Shown here one piece after another: positions 35,015-43,950 of a stretch of 64,000 nucleotides of DNA; positions within the stretch are counted from its first letter, which is position 1; every line of letters begins with the position of its first letter. Under the pieces are notes generated by a model. That model worked only from the letters and a program-made list of their open reading frames with translations, was not told where the DNA came from and did not search any database. The translations under genes and the position numbers were made by a program. The DNA comes from Anaerolineae bacterium (GTDB lineage Bacteria; Chloroflexota; Anaerolineae; Aggregatilineales; Phototrophicaceae), in assembly GCA_022822305.1 (NCBI GenBank), contig JAJEBY010000016.1:930001-994000 (forward strand), read 5' to 3'.

Positions 35015-36205
35015 CTACAGCGCAGAGTGTCGCCAAGTCTTTTTCACCAGTTCGCCGAAATTCGTCCCCGGGGTGATCTGTCCCAGCACGGTGGGAACAC
35101 GCGCGCCGGTTAGCGCCGGCAACGATCCGGAACGATTGTGCCAACTCTCGTGTGCCAATACTGCGAACACCAGCGCTTCTTTGAAATCGCCGTCAACGCC
35201 GATATCGTCGTGACTTATGACGCGCGCAGGCGCCAGCAATTCTCTTAACAGCCCAACTATCGCCGGATTGTGCCGGCCGCCGCCGCCAAGAATCACCTCC
35301 GTGATCGGCGCGGGGGCAAGACGCGTATACGCATCGGCGATGTTTGTCGCCGTCAGCGCCGTCAAAGTCGCTATAATCTCGTAATGAGTCAAGCCACGCG
35401 CTTTGGCTTGAGCGATCAATTCCAAAGCGGCCTCCGTGCCAAAAGTCTCGCGCCCGGTCGTCTTGGGATATGACCGCTGATAATAGGGATGCTGAAGCAG
35501 GGTATCGAGCCATTCTTCGTTGACGCGCCCGCGCATTGCCATACGGCCATCGCGGTCAAAAGTTTGCGCTCCGCCGGTGAAGTGACCGACCGCGACATCC
35601 AGCATGGCGTTGCCGGGCCCGGTATCAAACGCGACTGGCGCGGATTCTGCGTCATTCAAGGGCGGCAAAAACGTGACGTTGCCCATGCCACCAATATTCT
35701 GAATCGCCCGCCAATGCTCCGGGTGTCGCAGCAGCAGCCAGTCAACATAAGCGGTCAGCGGCGCGCCTTGACCGCCGGCGGCAATATCGCGCGCGCGAAA
35801 GTTGCTGATCGTCGTGATGCCCGTTCGCTCGGCCAGCACGGCAGCCTCCACGATCTGCAGCGATGCGCTGACCGTCCCGTCCGGCAAAACGTTGTGCCAC
35901 AATGTCTGCCCATGCGAGCCGATTAGATCAACGGCTTTGCTCGACAGACCGGTGCTGTCAAGCAATTGCAACACGCAATTGGAGAAAATCTCGCCGAGTT
36001 CGTAGTGCAGCTGCGCGATCTGGTCGATGCGGCTCTTGCCGACATCACAGGCATCCAGAATGCGCTGGCGTATCGAAGACTCAAATGGAAAGGTTTCGCC
36101 GCAGAGAATCTTCGCAGACAGGCTCCCTTGCTCGCCCTCAATTGCACAGAGCGCAACATCGACGCCATCTGCGGAAGTACCCGACATCAATCCTATGACA
36201 TGCAT
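35015..36205 (-). CDS. anmK: Anhydro-N-acetylmuramic acid kinase
   Basis: A 396-residue sugar kinase of the ASKHA fold that opens and phosphorylates 1,6-anhydro-MurNAc to MurNAc-6-P during cell-wall recycling. The N-terminal IGLMSGTSADGVD is the family signature, and DLIGSHGQT, FDTGPGNAMLD and ILGGGGRHNP are all present. No murQ etherase is nearby. An extended -10-like TGCTAAAAT lies on the minus strand at 36243-36251. Confidence 0.93.
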   Translation of the reverse strand: MHVIGLMSGTSADGVDVALCAIEGEQGSLSAKILCGETFPFESSIRQRILDACDVGKSRIDQIAQLHYELGEIFSNCVLQLLDSTGLSSKAVDLIGSHGQTLWHNVLPDGTVSASLQIVEAAVLAERTGITTISNFRARDIAAGGQGAPLTAYVDWLLLRHPEHWRAIQNIGGMGNVTFLPPLNDAESAPVAFDTGPGNAMLDVAVGHFTGGAQTFDRDGRMAMRGRVNEEWLDTLLQHPYYQRSYPKTTGRETFGTEAALELIAQAKARGLTHYEIIATLTALTATNIADAYTRLAPAPITEVILGGGGRHNPAIVGLLRELLAPARVISHDDIGVDGDFKEALVFAVLAHESWHNRSGSLPALTGARVPTVLGQITPGTNFGELVKKTWRHSAL

Positions 36206-36877
36206 GCCTGCGCCTAGCGTTTCAGAGACATTTTGGCCGGCATTTTAGCACGGACCGTCATCAGATGTGATTCCAAGTAAACCATGAAAACTGCTGACAA
36301 TACATAAAGACAAATTGCCAATAGTGGAAACTGGTAAGGCGTGTCCGGTAATCCGGCGCACGGACGTCCTTGCCTTCACGTTGAATCAGCCTCATCTGAT
36401 GACCGTGGGTTAACACGCTATAACATTACACTCCATTACAAGAAATGGCATATGCCAAGCCAAAAACCATTTTCGGACATTTGGCAATTTGGCTAGTTTA
36501 TGTCCGTTTATTGTCCGATCAAAATATTTTTTCGGACATATAGCCGATTTTGTGTCCTCGATACAGGCGCACGAGCGCTGTGGGCGAGCTCCAAGTGCAG
36601 GCTAGCCGACTTTTTCCAGCGAGGGGTGCAAAAATATTTACGATAGAGCCACGGCTGACGGAGTCTTGATACACTGACGGACAAGCCTCGTACGTATGCG
36701 CCACCTGATCGTCCAGTATCGCCATACGCTGTCAATCATCATTTCGCGCGTCTGGCTTGGACCTTCTGAGGCGTCGATGCATGCAGGAGAGGCAGCAAGC
36801 GCGATCAGCTTTGGAATGTCCTAGATGAGAGGGGATGACAGTTGCCGACCATGACATTCGTCATTGCGGGCATGCCC
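36206..36877. other. Gene-poor AT-rich intergenic region with repeated GGACA motif
   Basis: About 670 bases without a convincing gene, lower in GC than the flanks. TTTTCGGACAT occurs at 36470-36480 and again at 36529-36539, with the inverted forms ATGTCCG (36500-36506) and TGTCCGA (36512-36518) between them. A 10-base palindrome GGCATATGCC lies near 36448-36457. Short open frames here have no ribosome binding sites. The stretch may be the remnant of a mobile element or an operator cluster. Confidence 0.45.
36470..36539. repeat. Cluster of direct and inverted TTCGGACAT repeats
   Basis: Two direct 11-base copies of TTTTCGGACAT flank two inverted GTCCG copies within 70 bases of AT-rich sequence. 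Such spacing is seen at transposon ends and at multi-site operators. No matching partner end was found elsewhere in the window by eye. Confidence 0.5.
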
Positions 36878-37291
36878 TTATTTTGATTCCGCGTATCGCT
36901 TGAAGTTGTTGAGAATTGCCTGCCAACCGGCCTGCTGCATATCGACGGGACTCGATGTTTCAGCGTCAAAGCTTGTTGTCACTTGCGTCGAATCGCCCAA
37001 GTCTTCAAAGGTTGTTTCGGCTTGTCGTCCGTCAGTCATCGTATAAGCCAGCCTGGCTTCACTAACCACTTCGTCGTAGACCGCCTCAAAGTCGAAACCG
37101 AAACTTCCGTCCTTGGCTTCCATCCTGTTGCACAATCTTCCACCGACCCGGAGATCGTTTTCAGCTCGGGGGCAACACCATTCGTCAGAAGCGAAATTCC
37201 ATTGGGTGATATGTTCCGGCTCATTCCACAGCGCCCACACGTCGCCACGCTTCCTGGCGATGGTGGCTTCAACGCGCACTTTTTCAGTCAT
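36878..37291 (-). CDS. SRPBCC/AHSA1 family protein
   Basis: A 137-residue START-like protein of the AHSA1 (Activator of Hsp90 ATPase 1 C-terminal) type. The signature VEATIARKRGDVWALWNEPEHITQWNFASDEW and the C-terminal GWQAILNNFKRYAE are present. Such bacterial proteins bind small hydrophobic ligands; the role here is unknown. I choose the ATG at 37291 because GGAGAGG precedes it; the ATG at 37315 is the alternative. Confidence 0.85.
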   Translation of the reverse strand: MTEKVRVEATIARKRGDVWALWNEPEHITQWNFASDEWCCPRAENDLRVGGRLCNRMEAKDGSFGFDFEAVYDEVVSEARLAYTMTDGRQAETTFEDLGDSTQVTTSFDAETSSPVDMQQAGWQAILNNFKRYAESK

Positions 37292-37439
37292 GCGGCCTCT
37301 CCTGTCATCGCTCATCGCTCCAATAGATCAGCAGCACGCGCGCCGACGGATACGATACCGGCGCACGGCATGCGGTCTCAACTCTAATCGACACTCTGTG
37401 GGAGCAATTGCGCTCATGAATCTGGTAATGGCAAAAGGC

Positions 37440-37526
37440 GGAGAGGACAGGATTCGAACCTGCGGTACCCTTAACAGGTACAACCGCTTAGCAGGCGGCC
37501 CCAATCAACCACTCTGGCACCTCTCC
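37440..37526 (-). tRNA. tRNA-Ser (GCU)
   Basis: On the minus strand the 87-base sequence starts GGAGAGG and ends CCTCTCC, a 7-bp acceptor stem. The T arm contains GGTTCGAATCC, and the long variable arm is that of a class II tRNA. The anticodon loop CTGCTAA between CCGC and GCGG gives GCT, reading AGC and AGU serine codons. No CCA is encoded. Confidence 0.95.
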
Positions 37527-37560
37527 GTATACGATATGCGGCTGTTAATGTGGTCAAGGC

Positions 37561-37646
37561 GGAGAGGACAGGATTCGAACCTGCGGTACGGAAGACCGTA
37601 CAATGGTTTTCAAGACCATCGCCTTAAACCACTCGGCCACCTCTCC
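37561..37646 (-). tRNA. tRNA-Ser (UGA)
   Basis: An 86-base minus-strand class II tRNA with the same acceptor stem (GGAGAGG with CCTCTCC) and T arm as its neighbour. The anticodon loop CTTGAAA between ATGGT and ACCAT gives TGA, reading UCN serine codons, mainly UCA. The variable arm pairs TACGG with CCGTA. It lies 34 bases upstream of tRNA-Ser(GCU) and is likely co-transcribed with it. Confidence 0.95.
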
Positions 37647-37679
37647 CACTGCGCTGCATGACTGGATGTGGCGAGCGTC

Positions 37680-37708
37680 ATGCTAGCATAGCGCGTTGAT
37701 TCTGTCAA
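37680..37708 (-). promoter_or_regulatory. Promoter of the tRNA-Ser pair
   Basis: On the minus strand a consensus TTGACA (37708-37703) is followed after 17 bases by TAGCAT (37685-37680). Transcription would start near 37673, about 27 bases before the first tRNA. Confidence 0.55.
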
Positions 37709-37720
37709 TGCGGCCTGACG

Positions 37721-37749
37721 TTGAGCTGCGCTCCTCTCTCCGCTATACT
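37721..37749 (+). promoter_or_regulatory. Promoter of the CPBP protease gene
   Basis: TTGAGC (37721-37726) and TATACT (37744-37749) are 17 bases apart. The start of transcription near 37756 leaves a 23-base leader holding the GGGGAG ribosome binding site. Confidence 0.5.
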
Positions 37750-37778
37750 GCTGGCAGCCGCGATGGGGAGTTTGACTT

Positions 37779-38648
37779 GTGATTTTGAGTTTGCCGGGCT
37801 TGATATATGGCGCCCTTCTGATAGTCGCCGCCAACCTTGAATTGCAGGGGCGCGTCGGCCGGCGCCTGACGGCAATCTTGAGCTTGGGTCTCACGCAACT
37901 TGAACCCTTGTGGCGCGCGGTCGAATTGTTGATCGCGCGAATGAGCCCCTTCGACCAACCGACGTTCAATCGCGCCAATCCGGTGCATCGCGTCGCCGGC
38001 CTGCTCGTGATCGCGGTCGCGCTTCTCTCCGCTCGGCAAGCGCTCTTTCAGGCAGACGAGGGCGCAACCGTGCATTTTGCCGCCGATATCAGCGGGCTGC
38101 TGCAAAGCATGTCAGCGATGGTCCTGATCTATGTCTCCCTTGCTGCTCTGGGCGTCGGCTGGCGAATGCGCCGCAATGGGCGCGACGTGCTCCGCCGTCT
38201 CGGTTTGATTCGACCCACCATTGGAGGCTGCTTCGCCGGAGTCGTATGGGGTTGCCTGATATTCGCTGGCATGACACTTGCATCGTGGATGGTGAGCGCT
38301 CTGCTCTCACCCGGCCAATTTGACACCGGTATGGATGGCTCGCGTCAGCTTTTCGAATTGGCGCGCGACGCCCTGCCCGCGGCATTCCTGGTGGCGATAT
38401 TGGCTGGAACTGGCGAAGAAATTTTGTTTCGCGGCGCTTTGCAGCCCGCCTTCGGGATAGTCCTGTCGTCTTTGGTTTTCGCGCTGGTCCATGTCCAATA
38501 CGGCATTAGTCCGGCGACCCTGATATTGTTCTTTGTATCGCTGGGCTTCGGGCTCGTGCGGAAGCGCCACCACACTACGGCGGCGATAATCGCCCATGCG
38601 ACATACAATTTTGTGCCCTTTCTACTCTATCGATTGCTGCCGGCATGA
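37779..38648 (+). CDS. CPBP family intramembrane metalloprotease
   Basis: A 289-residue membrane protein with about eight helices. All three CPBP/Rce1-like motifs are intact: EEILFRG (Glu213, Glu214, Arg218), FALVHV (His238) and HATYN (His273 to Asn277). Relatives process prenylated proteins or bacteriocins, or act in bacteriocin self-immunity; the substrate here is unknown. The start is GTG, eight bases after GGGGAG. In contrast to the protein at 24079-24804 this one should be active. Confidence 0.88.
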   Translation: MILSLPGLIYGALLIVAANLELQGRVGRRLTAILSLGLTQLEPLWRAVELLIARMSPFDQPTFNRANPVHRVAGLLVIAVALLSARQALFQADEGATVHFAADISGLLQSMSAMVLIYVSLAALGVGWRMRRNGRDVLRRLGLIRPTIGGCFAGVVWGCLIFAGMTLASWMVSALLSPGQFDTGMDGSRQLFELARDALPAAFLVAILAGTGEEILFRGALQPAFGIVLSSLVFALVHVQYGISPATLILFFVSLGFGLVRKRHHTTAAIIAHATYNFVPFLLYRLLPA

Positions 38649-38685
38649 CGATCCATAGCCGCGTACACAAATTGAGAATAGCGCT

Positions 38686-39729
38686 TTGATCAATCTATAC
38701 GAATTGAATCACGAGCAGTTGGTTGACTTCCTCTCGTCGCTGGGTGAAAAGCGCTTTCGCGCTCAGCAAGTATGGGATTGGATGTACATGCGGCGAGTCG
38801 CCAGCATCGACGACATGGTCAATCTGCCCAAGACTCTGATCATTAAACTCAGTGAGAACTCCAGCTTGGGCAGTCTCAAACTGGCGACCGGGCAGCACAG
38901 CCGCGATGGCACAGAGAAGCGACTGTATGGCCTCCGCGACGGCCAGTTGATCGAAGCGGTTCTCATGCCCTATCAGGATGGTCGCCAAACCGCATGCATT
39001 TCGACGCAAGCCGGATGCGCCTTGGGCTGCGTGTTCTGCGCGACCGGTCAGATGGGATTTGGCCGCCACCTCACATCTGCCGAAATCTTCGAACAAGCGA
39101 TGATCTTCGCGCGCGAATTGGCGTCTCAAGGCGAGCGACTGAGCAATGTCGTGTTGATGGGTATGGGCGAGCCATTCCACAATTATGATGCTTCGCTGGA
39201 GGCGATTCGCCAATTGATGAGCCGGCTTGGCATCGGCGCTCGCCATATTACCGTTAGCACGGTCGGGTTGGTCCCCCAGATACGGCGCTTTGCCGACGAA
39301 GGACTGCAGGCCAAGCTCGCCGTCAGTCTGCATAAATCTGACGATGCGGAACGCTCGGCTTTGATGCCGATAAACCGGCGCTGGAACATCGCGTCCGTGA
39401 TCGATGCCTGCCGCTACTATACGGAGAAGACCGGCCGCCGCGTCACATTCGAATGGGCGGCAATTGCCGGCGAAAACGATACGCCGGAGGAGGCGCAACG
39501 CCTGGGCCGATTGTTACAGGGACTGCTTTGTCACGTCAATATCATTCCGCTCAATCCCACCGGCGGCTACTCCGCTGCGCCATCGGATTCTGCGCGCATC
39601 AATCAATTCATTGAGACGCTTTCCAGCTATTCGATTTCGAGCACGGTGCGGGTTCGCCGCGGGATTGATATTGATGCCGGCTGCGGTCAACTGAAAACGC
39701 GTGCTATCAGCGTCGATCAAATTGGCTAG
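38686..39729 (+). CDS. rlmN: Dual-specificity 23S rRNA/tRNA adenine-C2 methyltransferase RlmN
   Basis: A 347-residue radical SAM enzyme that methylates A2503 of 23S rRNA and A37 of some tRNAs. The 4Fe-4S ligands are Cys111, Cys115 and Cys118 (CALGCVFC), and the catalytic C-terminal Cys333 lies in DIDAGCGQL. NVVLMGMGEPFHNYD and STVGLVPQI match the family. The start is TTG at 38686; no ATG is available nearby. It follows the CPBP gene by 37 bases. Confidence 0.95.
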   Translation: MINLYELNHEQLVDFLSSLGEKRFRAQQVWDWMYMRRVASIDDMVNLPKTLIIKLSENSSLGSLKLATGQHSRDGTEKRLYGLRDGQLIEAVLMPYQDGRQTACISTQAGCALGCVFCATGQMGFGRHLTSAEIFEQAMIFARELASQGERLSNVVLMGMGEPFHNYDASLEAIRQLMSRLGIGARHITVSTVGLVPQIRRFADEGLQAKLAVSLHKSDDAERSALMPINRRWNIASVIDACRYYTEKTGRRVTFEWAAIAGENDTPEEAQRLGRLLQGLLCHVNIIPLNPTGGYSAAPSDSARINQFIETLSSYSISSTVRVRRGIDIDAGCGQLKTRAISVDQIG

Positions 39730-39822
39730 ATAGACCTGGTCACACTTGCCTGAAGCCGTTGTTTATCCGGGCGGATGCCGGCCTGATCGAGACTTTCCAT
39801 CAGCAGCCGCATGAGAAACGCT

Positions 39823-39851
39823 TTGCCAACGATTCGCTTAGCAAGTAATAT
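39823..39851 (+). promoter_or_regulatory. Promoter of the rpe-fakA-fakB-fakB-recG operon
   Basis: TTGCCA (39823-39828) and TAATAT (39846-39851) are 17 bases apart, placing the start of transcription about 30 bases upstream of the rpe ATG. Confidence 0.45.
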
Positions 39852-39886
39852 TTGCAAGAGTCGAACACTCAGCTTCGAGGTACGAA

Positions 39887-40570
39887 ATGCCCGAGAGACC
39901 GATCAAAATTGCGCCTTCGATTCTGGCAGCGAATTTCGCTCGGCTGGGCGAAGAAGTGTCAAGCGCGGAAGCGGCCGGCGCCGATTTGATCCATATCGAC
40001 GTCATGGACGGCCGCTTTGTACCCAATATCACCATGGGCCCGATGGTCGTAACAGCAGTCCGGCGCTGCGTCAGCATTCCTCTGGATGTTCATCTCATGA
40101 TTGTAGAGCCGGAGCGCTACCTTGAGCAATTTGCGGGCAGCGGCGCCGATTCCATCACCGTACACCTTGAGGCTTGCGCGCACTTGCATCGGGTACTCGG
40201 TCAAATCGCGGAACTGGGTTGTCGCGCCGGCGTCGCCTTGAACCCGCATACGCCGATGAACGCGCTCTCCGAAGTCTTGCATTTGTTGGATGTCATCAAC
40301 GTCATGACGGTGAATCCTGGTTTCGGCGGTCAACGCTTTATCGCCGGCATGTCAAACAAGATCAGCCAGCTGCGCGCGGCGGTTGACGAGCGTGATCTCA
40401 ACATTGACATCGAAGTGGACGGCGGCATCACGAGCAAAACGCTTCCAATCGCGGCCGCTGCCGGCGCCAATGTGATGATCGCGGGCACTTGTATCTTCGG
40501 CCACGAGCGAGGAATCGTGGCCGGGATTCAAGAGTTGCGCGAGGCTCAAATCAGTATGGGCGTCAAATGA
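39887..40570 (+). CDS. rpe: Ribulose-phosphate 3-epimerase
   Basis: A 227-residue TIM-barrel enzyme that interconverts ribulose-5-P and xylulose-5-P in the pentose phosphate pathway. APSILAANFARLGEE, HIDVMDGRFVPNITMGP, DVHLMI, MTVNPGFGGQ and EVDGGI carry the metal and catalytic residues. Its stop codon overlaps the fakA start (ATGA). Confidence 0.95.
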   Translation: MPERPIKIAPSILAANFARLGEEVSSAEAAGADLIHIDVMDGRFVPNITMGPMVVTAVRRCVSIPLDVHLMIVEPERYLEQFAGSGADSITVHLEACAHLHRVLGQIAELGCRAGVALNPHTPMNALSEVLHLLDVINVMTVNPGFGGQRFIAGMSNKISQLRAAVDERDLNIDIEVDGGITSKTLPIAAAAGANVMIAGTCIFGHERGIVAGIQELREAQISMGVK

Positions 40571-42225
40571 AAAGTTGCGAAACTGTTGGCGCAATTGGCG
40601 CTATCGAATTGAAACAGCGGCTCGCCAACGCCATCGAAGTCTTCAGCGATCATGTAGAAGACATCAACAGATTGAACGTCTTTCCGGTACCGGATGGCGA
40701 TACCGGCATCAATATGCAACACACCCTGCGGCGCGCCTATCGTGAGATCGCATCGCTCGACACAGTAAGCGTTTCACAGCTCATGCGGGACTTCGCCCAG
40801 GGATCGCTGATGGGGGCGCGGGGCAACAGCGGCACCATCATGTCACAACTCCTAAAGGGCTTTGCGGAGGGACTTGGCAACGCCGATTCGCTGTCGTCAG
40901 CACTGTTATCTGCCGCCTGCGAAAGCGCGGTGGAACGCGCATATGCGGCGGTTACGAAGCCGGTTGAAGGCACAATACTAACCGTCGCCCGGGAATCAGC
41001 CGCAAGCATCAGCCGCAAAGACAACGCCAAACTAGATCTAGCGGCGAGCTTCAAAATCATGTTGCGTGCCGCGGAACGGTCTCTGGCGGAAACACCCGAC
41101 AAGTTACCAGTTTTGAAAGAGGCCGGGTTCGTTGACGCGGGCGCTATGGGTCTGGTGGTATTCATGCGAGGCCTGGTCGCCGAGCACAGTACCCGGCCGG
41201 CCGAATCATCCGGCCGCAGCAGGGTCGAGCCTGCCATGGGCGAATCAAAATGGACGCCAGAAGACGATCAGTTTGGGTATGACGTTCAATTCCTGATGCG
41301 CGGAACGGACCTGGACCTTAGTGGCATCCGACACGATCTCGAGCGCATGGGCTGGTCAGTCATCGTTGTGGGCGACGCAAGCTTGGCAAAGGTCCATATT
41401 CATGTCGATAACCCGGCGCATCCGTTGGATTATGCCATCACAACGGGCGCGGAACTCGATGATATTGTCGTCGAAAACATGAGCGCGCAGTACCGCCGTC
41501 ATTCGGCCTCAAGCGAGCCGCTGGAACCGGCATCAGAATCCCAATCGGCCGAATCTGAGTACGCCGTAATAGGCGTCGCGCAGGGCAGCGGCATGCGCGC
41601 CATCTTTGACGAATTGGGCTGTACCGAAACGATTGCCGGCGGACAAGGGCGCAATCCGAGCGTCGAAGATTTCCTTGACGTCTTTCGCCAGATATCCGCC
41701 AATCGGCTGATCATTTTGCCCAATAATCGCAACATCTACTTGAGCGCCTGCCAAGCGGCCGAACTTTACGACAATAGTGACGCGCGAGTGCTACAGACTC
41801 AAACGATGCCCCAAGGCATTAGCGCCATGCTTGCCTTTGGCGATGCAGCGAACGACGACATCGCATTTGAAGCGCTACTGTCGGAAATGCAATCTGCTGC
41901 GGATCAAGTCATTTCGATCGAAATCACGCGGGCCAATAGAAGCGGCAAGCTTGGTCAGGTCGATTTTCAGCATGGTGAGATCATTGCGATTGTTGATGGC
42001 GAGATACGCGCGGCGGCCAATGCCGTCGACAGCGCGATAATCCAAGGCTTCCGAACGATTGACATTGGCATCGCGGAATTGGCAACCGTCTATTACGGGG
42101 AAGACATAACCGAATCAGATGCGACTCAATTGATTGAGCGTTTATCAAATGCGTTAACAGGATTACAATTCGAGCTCATTTATGGTGGGCAGTCCGTTTA
42201 TCCCTTCTTGATCGGCGTTGAGTAA
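40567..42225 (+). CDS. fakA: Fatty acid kinase catalytic subunit FakA-like (DhaL/YloV)
   Basis: A 552-residue protein. The N-terminal DhaL-type ATP-binding domain has NVFPVPDGDTGINM and GARGNSGTIMSQLLKG, the Mg-ATP residues. The middle and C-terminal parts match YloV/FakA, with HIHVDNPAHPLDYAI and a late ILPNNRNIYLSACQAAEL block. FakA phosphorylates fatty acids bound to FakB. The ATG at 40567 is chosen because it overlaps the rpe stop; a longer frame from 40489 runs through rpe. Two DegV/FakB genes follow directly, which supports the assignment. Confidence 0.9.
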   Translation: MKSCETVGAIGAIELKQRLANAIEVFSDHVEDINRLNVFPVPDGDTGINMQHTLRRAYREIASLDTVSVSQLMRDFAQGSLMGARGNSGTIMSQLLKGFAEGLGNADSLSSALLSAACESAVERAYAAVTKPVEGTILTVARESAASISRKDNAKLDLAASFKIMLRAAERSLAETPDKLPVLKEAGFVDAGAMGLVVFMRGLVAEHSTRPAESSGRSRVEPAMGESKWTPEDDQFGYDVQFLMRGTDLDLSGIRHDLERMGWSVIVVGDASLAKVHIHVDNPAHPLDYAITTGAELDDIVVENMSAQYRRHSASSEPLEPASESQSAESEYAVIGVAQGSGMRAIFDELGCTETIAGGQGRNPSVEDFLDVFRQISANRLIILPNNRNIYLSACQAAELYDNSDARVLQTQTMPQGISAMLAFGDAANDDIAFEALLSEMQSAADQVISIEITRANRSGKLGQVDFQHGEIIAIVDGEIRAAANAVDSAIIQGFRTIDIGIAELATVYYGEDITESDATQLIERLSNALTGLQFELIYGGQSVYPFLIGVE

Positions 42226-43100
42226 TGCCACGAATCCATATCGTAACTGATAGTGGCGCGACCTTTTCCAATCCGCGCTTGATCAAACACTATCCGCTGA
42301 CCATCCTGCCGAATCAAATCGAGATTGACGGCAAGGTGTATGCTGAAGACACCGATCTCACGACCGAAGATTCCTTCCCACTGATAGCGGAACTGAGCGC
42401 GCCGCCGAAGATCATTTCGCCCACCGAGAGTGATTACGCTGAATTGTACGCGCAGCTTGCTCATTTCTATGACGCGGTAATCAGTATCCACCCGTCGAGA
42501 GAACTGAGCGACAGCTGGAACAACGGCAAGTTGGCGGCGCAGCAGGTTGGCGGATCCTGCGAGATAGCCGTCATTGACTCGCAGACCCTATGTGCTGGTC
42601 AAGGCATGCTAGTGCGATATGCGTCGCGGGCGACTTATGCGGATGCCGATACCGAAGAAGTGATCCAATCCGTACGCATGGCTGTCAACCGCGTTTATTC
42701 CTTATATTGTGTCAACAATGTCGACTACCTGCGCCACAATCAAATCATGAAACCATCGCATGCCCTATTGAGCGCGCATATCGGCATTCAGCCCTTTGTC
42801 AGTCTCGAAGACGGCAAGATTATCGTCATCGAAAAAGTGAGATCTCACGCGCAAGCGCTCGATCGGCTGGTTGAATTCCTGGTAGAGTTCAATGATCTGG
42901 AAGACGCGATGATCTTGCAGCATCAAAAGCAGATCAGCGACGAGACACGACTGATGCAAGATAGACTGGCGCTGGAATTCCCGGGTCAGCATTTCCCGTT
43001 TACGATGTACAGCACCAGTATGGCGGCGCGTTTGGGCCCTTCAGCCATCGGTGTAGCAGTAATGGAAAAGGAATCGGATTCGCCAGATTATGACTTCTAG
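42225..43100 (+). CDS. DegV family fatty-acid-binding protein (FakB), first copy
   Basis: A 291-residue DegV protein that would hold a fatty acid for phosphorylation by FakA. It has IVTDSGATFSN at the N-terminus, the PTESDYAELYAQL segment and HPSRELSDSWNNGK, matching the TSQP.P and S..LSGT regions of the family in diverged form. Its start shares one base with the fakA stop (TAATG). It is only distantly similar to the second copy, so the two may prefer different acyl chains. Confidence 0.85.
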   Translation: MPRIHIVTDSGATFSNPRLIKHYPLTILPNQIEIDGKVYAEDTDLTTEDSFPLIAELSAPPKIISPTESDYAELYAQLAHFYDAVISIHPSRELSDSWNNGKLAAQQVGGSCEIAVIDSQTLCAGQGMLVRYASRATYADADTEEVIQSVRMAVNRVYSLYCVNNVDYLRHNQIMKPSHALLSAHIGIQPFVSLEDGKIIVIEKVRSHAQALDRLVEFLVEFNDLEDAMILQHQKQISDETRLMQDRLALEFPGQHFPFTMYSTSMAARLGPSAIGVAVMEKESDSPDYDF

Positions 43101-43947
43101 CCGTTTCCGCATCGCTTCAGACAGCGTCTGTGACTTGCCGACCGCAATTGTGGACGAACTCGGAATCAATATCATTCCGACCTACGTCAACATCGGCGAG
43201 CAGAGCCTTCCCGATGACGGAACGGCGCTCGTTCGAGAGCAGTTCTATCGAGACTTGCCGCAGATGCGAGTCCTGCCCACGACAGCGGCGCCCTCGCCAG
43301 GCGACGCCGAATCATTCTTTCGCAATATCTTGCGTCACGACGACCAGCATGTCGTCTCGATTCATGTGCCTGCAAAGCTCAGCGGCGTTCTCAATACTAT
43401 GCGACTCGGCGCGCATGCCGTCTCTTCAGACAGGATCACGCTCGTTGACAGCCAACAGCTGACCTTGGGAATGGGCTTCCAGGTATGGGTCGCGGCTGAG
43501 CTGTCGGCGGCGGGCGCGGAGTTGAAGACCATCCTGGCCACGATCGAGCGCGTTCGGCAGCATACTCGCGTCTATGCCATAATCGATACGCTCGAATACC
43601 TGAAAAGGAGCGGTCGCGTCAATGCGCTGATGGCGAATTTCAGCTCTCTGCTGCGGATTAAGCCGATAGTAGAAGTGAAGGACGGTGAAATCAACGCGAT
43701 GGCGCGGATGCGCACCTGGGCGCGCGCTGCTGCGCGCTTGGGCGAGCTGACGAGAGCCCAAGCGCCATTGGATCGCCTGGCCGTCCTGCACATCAACAAT
43801 CGATCCGCGGGCGAGCGCTTGCTCGATTCCCTGGCTGATATTGCGCCGCCAGACAGCATAATCGTCGAAGTCACGCCGACGCTCGGTACGCATATTGGGC
43901 CGGGCTCAATCGGCGTGGCCACCTTAAACGCGAATTGGAGACAATAG
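43090..43947 (+). CDS. DegV family fatty-acid-binding protein (FakB), second copy
   Basis: A 285-residue DegV protein closer to the family consensus, with IASDSVCDLP, LPTTAAPSPGD, HVPAKLSGVLNTMRLGA and VDSQQLTLGMGFQV. It overlaps the end of the first copy by 11 bases, and recG starts three bases after it. Staphylococcus also pairs one FakA with two FakB proteins of different chain preference. Confidence 0.9.
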   Translation: MTSSRFRIASDSVCDLPTAIVDELGINIIPTYVNIGEQSLPDDGTALVREQFYRDLPQMRVLPTTAAPSPGDAESFFRNILRHDDQHVVSIHVPAKLSGVLNTMRLGAHAVSSDRITLVDSQQLTLGMGFQVWVAAELSAAGAELKTILATIERVRQHTRVYAIIDTLEYLKRSGRVNALMANFSSLLRIKPIVEVKDGEINAMARMRTWARAAARLGELTRAQAPLDRLAVLHINNRSAGERLLDSLADIAPPDSIIVEVTPTLGTHIGPGSIGVATLNANWRQ

Positions 43948-43950
43948 CAG

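Noticed and set aside
36206-36877. Insertion sequence in the AT-rich stretch
   Set aside because: No transposase frame, no matching terminal repeats at both ends and no target duplication could be seen; only the repeat cluster is reported.
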